Assembly (NCBI RefSeq): GCF_013342145.1
Contig: NZ_JABUQZ010000001.1
Location: 620,001-684,000 of the forward strand
DNA length: 64,000 nucleotides
Source: Haloterrigena gelatinilytica
GTDB taxonomy: Archaea > Halobacteriota > Halobacteria > Halobacteriales > Natrialbaceae
Direction: 5' to 3'
Notes under the pieces: generated by a model
What the model saw: only the letters and a program-made list of their open reading frames with translations
Databases searched by the model: none
What the model was told of the DNA's origin: nothing
Shown: positions 62,669-64,000 of the stretch, piece by piece
Position numbering within the stretch: position 1 is the stretch's first letter
Layout: each line of letters begins with the position of its first letter
Position numbers and translations under genes: made by a program

Positions 62669-63177
62669 TGTGGGTAAGTTCGGGCAGTTATCGGTTGGAA
62701 AACGCAGGTTGATACGATCGCTGCCGTGGTGGCACGCGACCGGCGGCGAGCGCCGGACCGAACTCGGCTCCGATCGGTCGGCGTCCGAATCGGTGCGCAG
62801 GTACCATTATCCGGACTCAACGCCCGAGCGAATAAATACTGTGCTATGAGCGGTCCGTCCGTTACACGTCGCCCCAGTGACGTTACAGAGACCTACGGAG
62901 AGGAGGTGTACGACGGCGCTGATCGGCGATACTGCTCGATTTTTCGAGACCGAACAACGCGCCGCTCGCGAACGGTCGGGGACGGGTCCGTCGCTGCCAT
63001 CACTACATAGATTCCTGTCAACTATACATATTCCTACGGTCGGACTGGCTCACGAGGGACTCGCGTGCGTATTTCGGCAACTCACCCCACAGAAGCAGTA
63101 GTGTGGCCGTACGATAGGTGACGCTGATCTCTATAGATGAAGATGGGTTTATACGCACGGGGTCGAATCGCCACGGT
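62669..63177. other. Divergent intergenic region between pstB2 and PhoU-like gene
   Basis: About 510 bases. Near 62833 a minus-strand TATA-like ATTTATT could drive pstB2 with a leader of some 165 bases. The rightward TATA box is at 63148-63154. No gene is convincing. Confidence 0.4.
63148..63154 (+). promoter_or_regulatory. TATA box of the AbrB-PhoU regulator gene
   Basis: TTTATAC lies 24-30 bases before the ATG at 63178, giving a leaderless transcript. Confidence 0.55.
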
Positions 63178-64000
63178 ATGGAGACGCGCAAGGTGCAGGT
63201 GACGGGCGGGTCGACGTTTACCGTCTCGCTGCCGAAATCCTGGGCGACCGACAACGACGTCAGCGCCGGGACGACGGTCGAGTTCTATCCGGAGGGGGAC
63301 TCGCTGTTGTTGACGCCCCAGAGCGAGACCGATCGCCAGACGGGAACCCTCGACGTCACGGACCTCGAGGGCGAGCGGCTCACCCGAGCCGTGATGACGA
63401 TGTACGTCAGCGGCTTCGACATCATCCGCCTCTCGGCCGGCCGCATCACGACCGATCAGCGCAGCGCGATCCGGAGCGCGACCCAGAGCCTCGTCGGCGT
63501 CGAGGTCTTAGAGGAGACGACCGACAGCGTCGTCATCCAGGACCTGCTCGACTCCTCGGAGCTCTCGATCGTCAACGCCGTCTCGCGGATGCGCCTGATC
63601 GCCCGCGCGATGCTCGAGGACGCCGTCACGGCGCTGGTCGAGAACGACGACGACATCGCTCAGGACGTCATCGAACGCGACGACGACGTCGACCGCCTCT
63701 GGCAGGTCGTCTCGCGGATCTTCCGCGCGACGCTGCGCTCGCCGCGGGCCGCGGAGGAGCTCGGCGTCCCCCGCGAGGACTGCTTCGACTTCCACTCGAG
63801 CGCCCGCCAACTCGAGCGGGTCGCCGACCACGCGGCCAAGATCAGCAACCTCGCGCTCAAACTCGAGGCGATTCCCGGAGACGTCGCCGACGCGCTCGTC
63901 GCCCTCCACGACGACGTCGCGGACGTCATCGAGAAGTCGATGGACGCGCTGGTCGCCGAGGACAGCGACGAGGCGACCGACCTCGGCCACGCCGCCCGCG
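63178..64000 (+). CDS. PhoU-family regulator with AbrB/SpoVT-like N-terminus (partial, runs off window)
   Basis: At least 274 residues; the 3' end is beyond the window. The N-terminus METRKVQVTGGSTFTVSLPK then SWATDNDVSAGTTVEFYPEG is an AbrB/SpoVT swapped-hairpin DNA-binding domain. From about residue 110 it is a PhoU-like helical domain (SIVNAVSRMRLIARAMLEDA and QLERVADHAAKISNLALKLE). This fusion is an archaeal type of phosphate-uptake regulator. Its place beside pst and pstB2 suggests it controls them (inference). It starts at 63178 by the TATA spacing and SD-free context. Confidence 0.88.
   Translation, partial: METRKVQVTGGSTFTVSLPKSWATDNDVSAGTTVEFYPEGDSLLLTPQSETDRQTGTLDVTDLEGERLTRAVMTMYVSGFDIIRLSAGRITTDQRSAIRSATQSLVGVEVLEETTDSVVIQDLLDSSELSIVNAVSRMRLIARAMLEDAVTALVENDDDIAQDVIERDDDVDRLWQVVSRIFRATLRSPRAAEELGVPREDCFDFHSSARQLERVADHAAKISNLALKLEAIPGDVADALVALHDDVADVIEKSMDALVAEDSDEATDLGHAAR

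Overview
The window is chromosomal DNA from a halophilic archaeon, most likely a member of the Natrialbales (Haloterrigena/Natrinema-like). Evidence: high GC content, very acidic proteins, Tat signal peptides on almost every exported protein, many genes with a TATA box 25-33 bases before the start codon (leaderless transcripts), archaeal ribosomal proteins (L7Ae, S28e, L24e), and haloarchaeal families such as DUF5800, DUF5827, DUF7344 and 7TM histidine kinases. The genus is inferred, not proven.

Layout. 0.1-6.9 kb is housekeeping: a VOC protein, a short sulfite-oxidase-fold enzyme, a DGC zinc protein, the rpl7ae-rps28e-rpl24e-ndk operon behind a long structured leader, superoxide dismutase, and a divergent RNA ligase / PIN-like partner pair. 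6.9-10.5 kb holds two tandem paralogous 7TM histidine kinases. 10.8-16.8 kb holds DUF5827, a P-loop ATPase, a thiamine-type ABC transporter (thiB-thiP-thiQ) and an MBL hydrolase. 17.0-27.4 kb is mixed: a membrane-anchored winged-helix regulator, tRNA-Glu(CUC) flanked by partial copies of itself, an LEA-14-like protein, a GH5-like lipoprotein lacking the usual acid/base Glu, a histidine kinase whose N-box has been amplified, and membrane proteins.

27.6-43.1 kb is a surface polysaccharide locus. It encodes a GNAT enzyme, a flippase, a large polytopic GT-C-like protein, three Tat-exported polysaccharide-lyase-like paralogues, two FemAB-like transferases, a polysaccharide deacetylase, a DUF354 protein and a GT2 glycosyltransferase. 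Together they look able to build, export, decorate and trim an exopolysaccharide. This is the best candidate in the window for a poorly described system. Two of its minus-strand units share a promoter-like motif.

44.2-54.2 kb holds ppc (broken by six missing bases, all in short G or C runs), an HNH protein, DUF192, a LeuA-family synthase with a small leader ORF, a four-cluster ferredoxin without a visible partner, tRNA-Ser(CGA) and a bactofilin. 54.3-64.0 kb is a phosphate region: phoU, a GAF/PAS kinase, pstS-pstC-pstA-pstB, a second near-identical pstB, and a PhoU regulator with an AbrB-like N-terminus that runs off the right edge.
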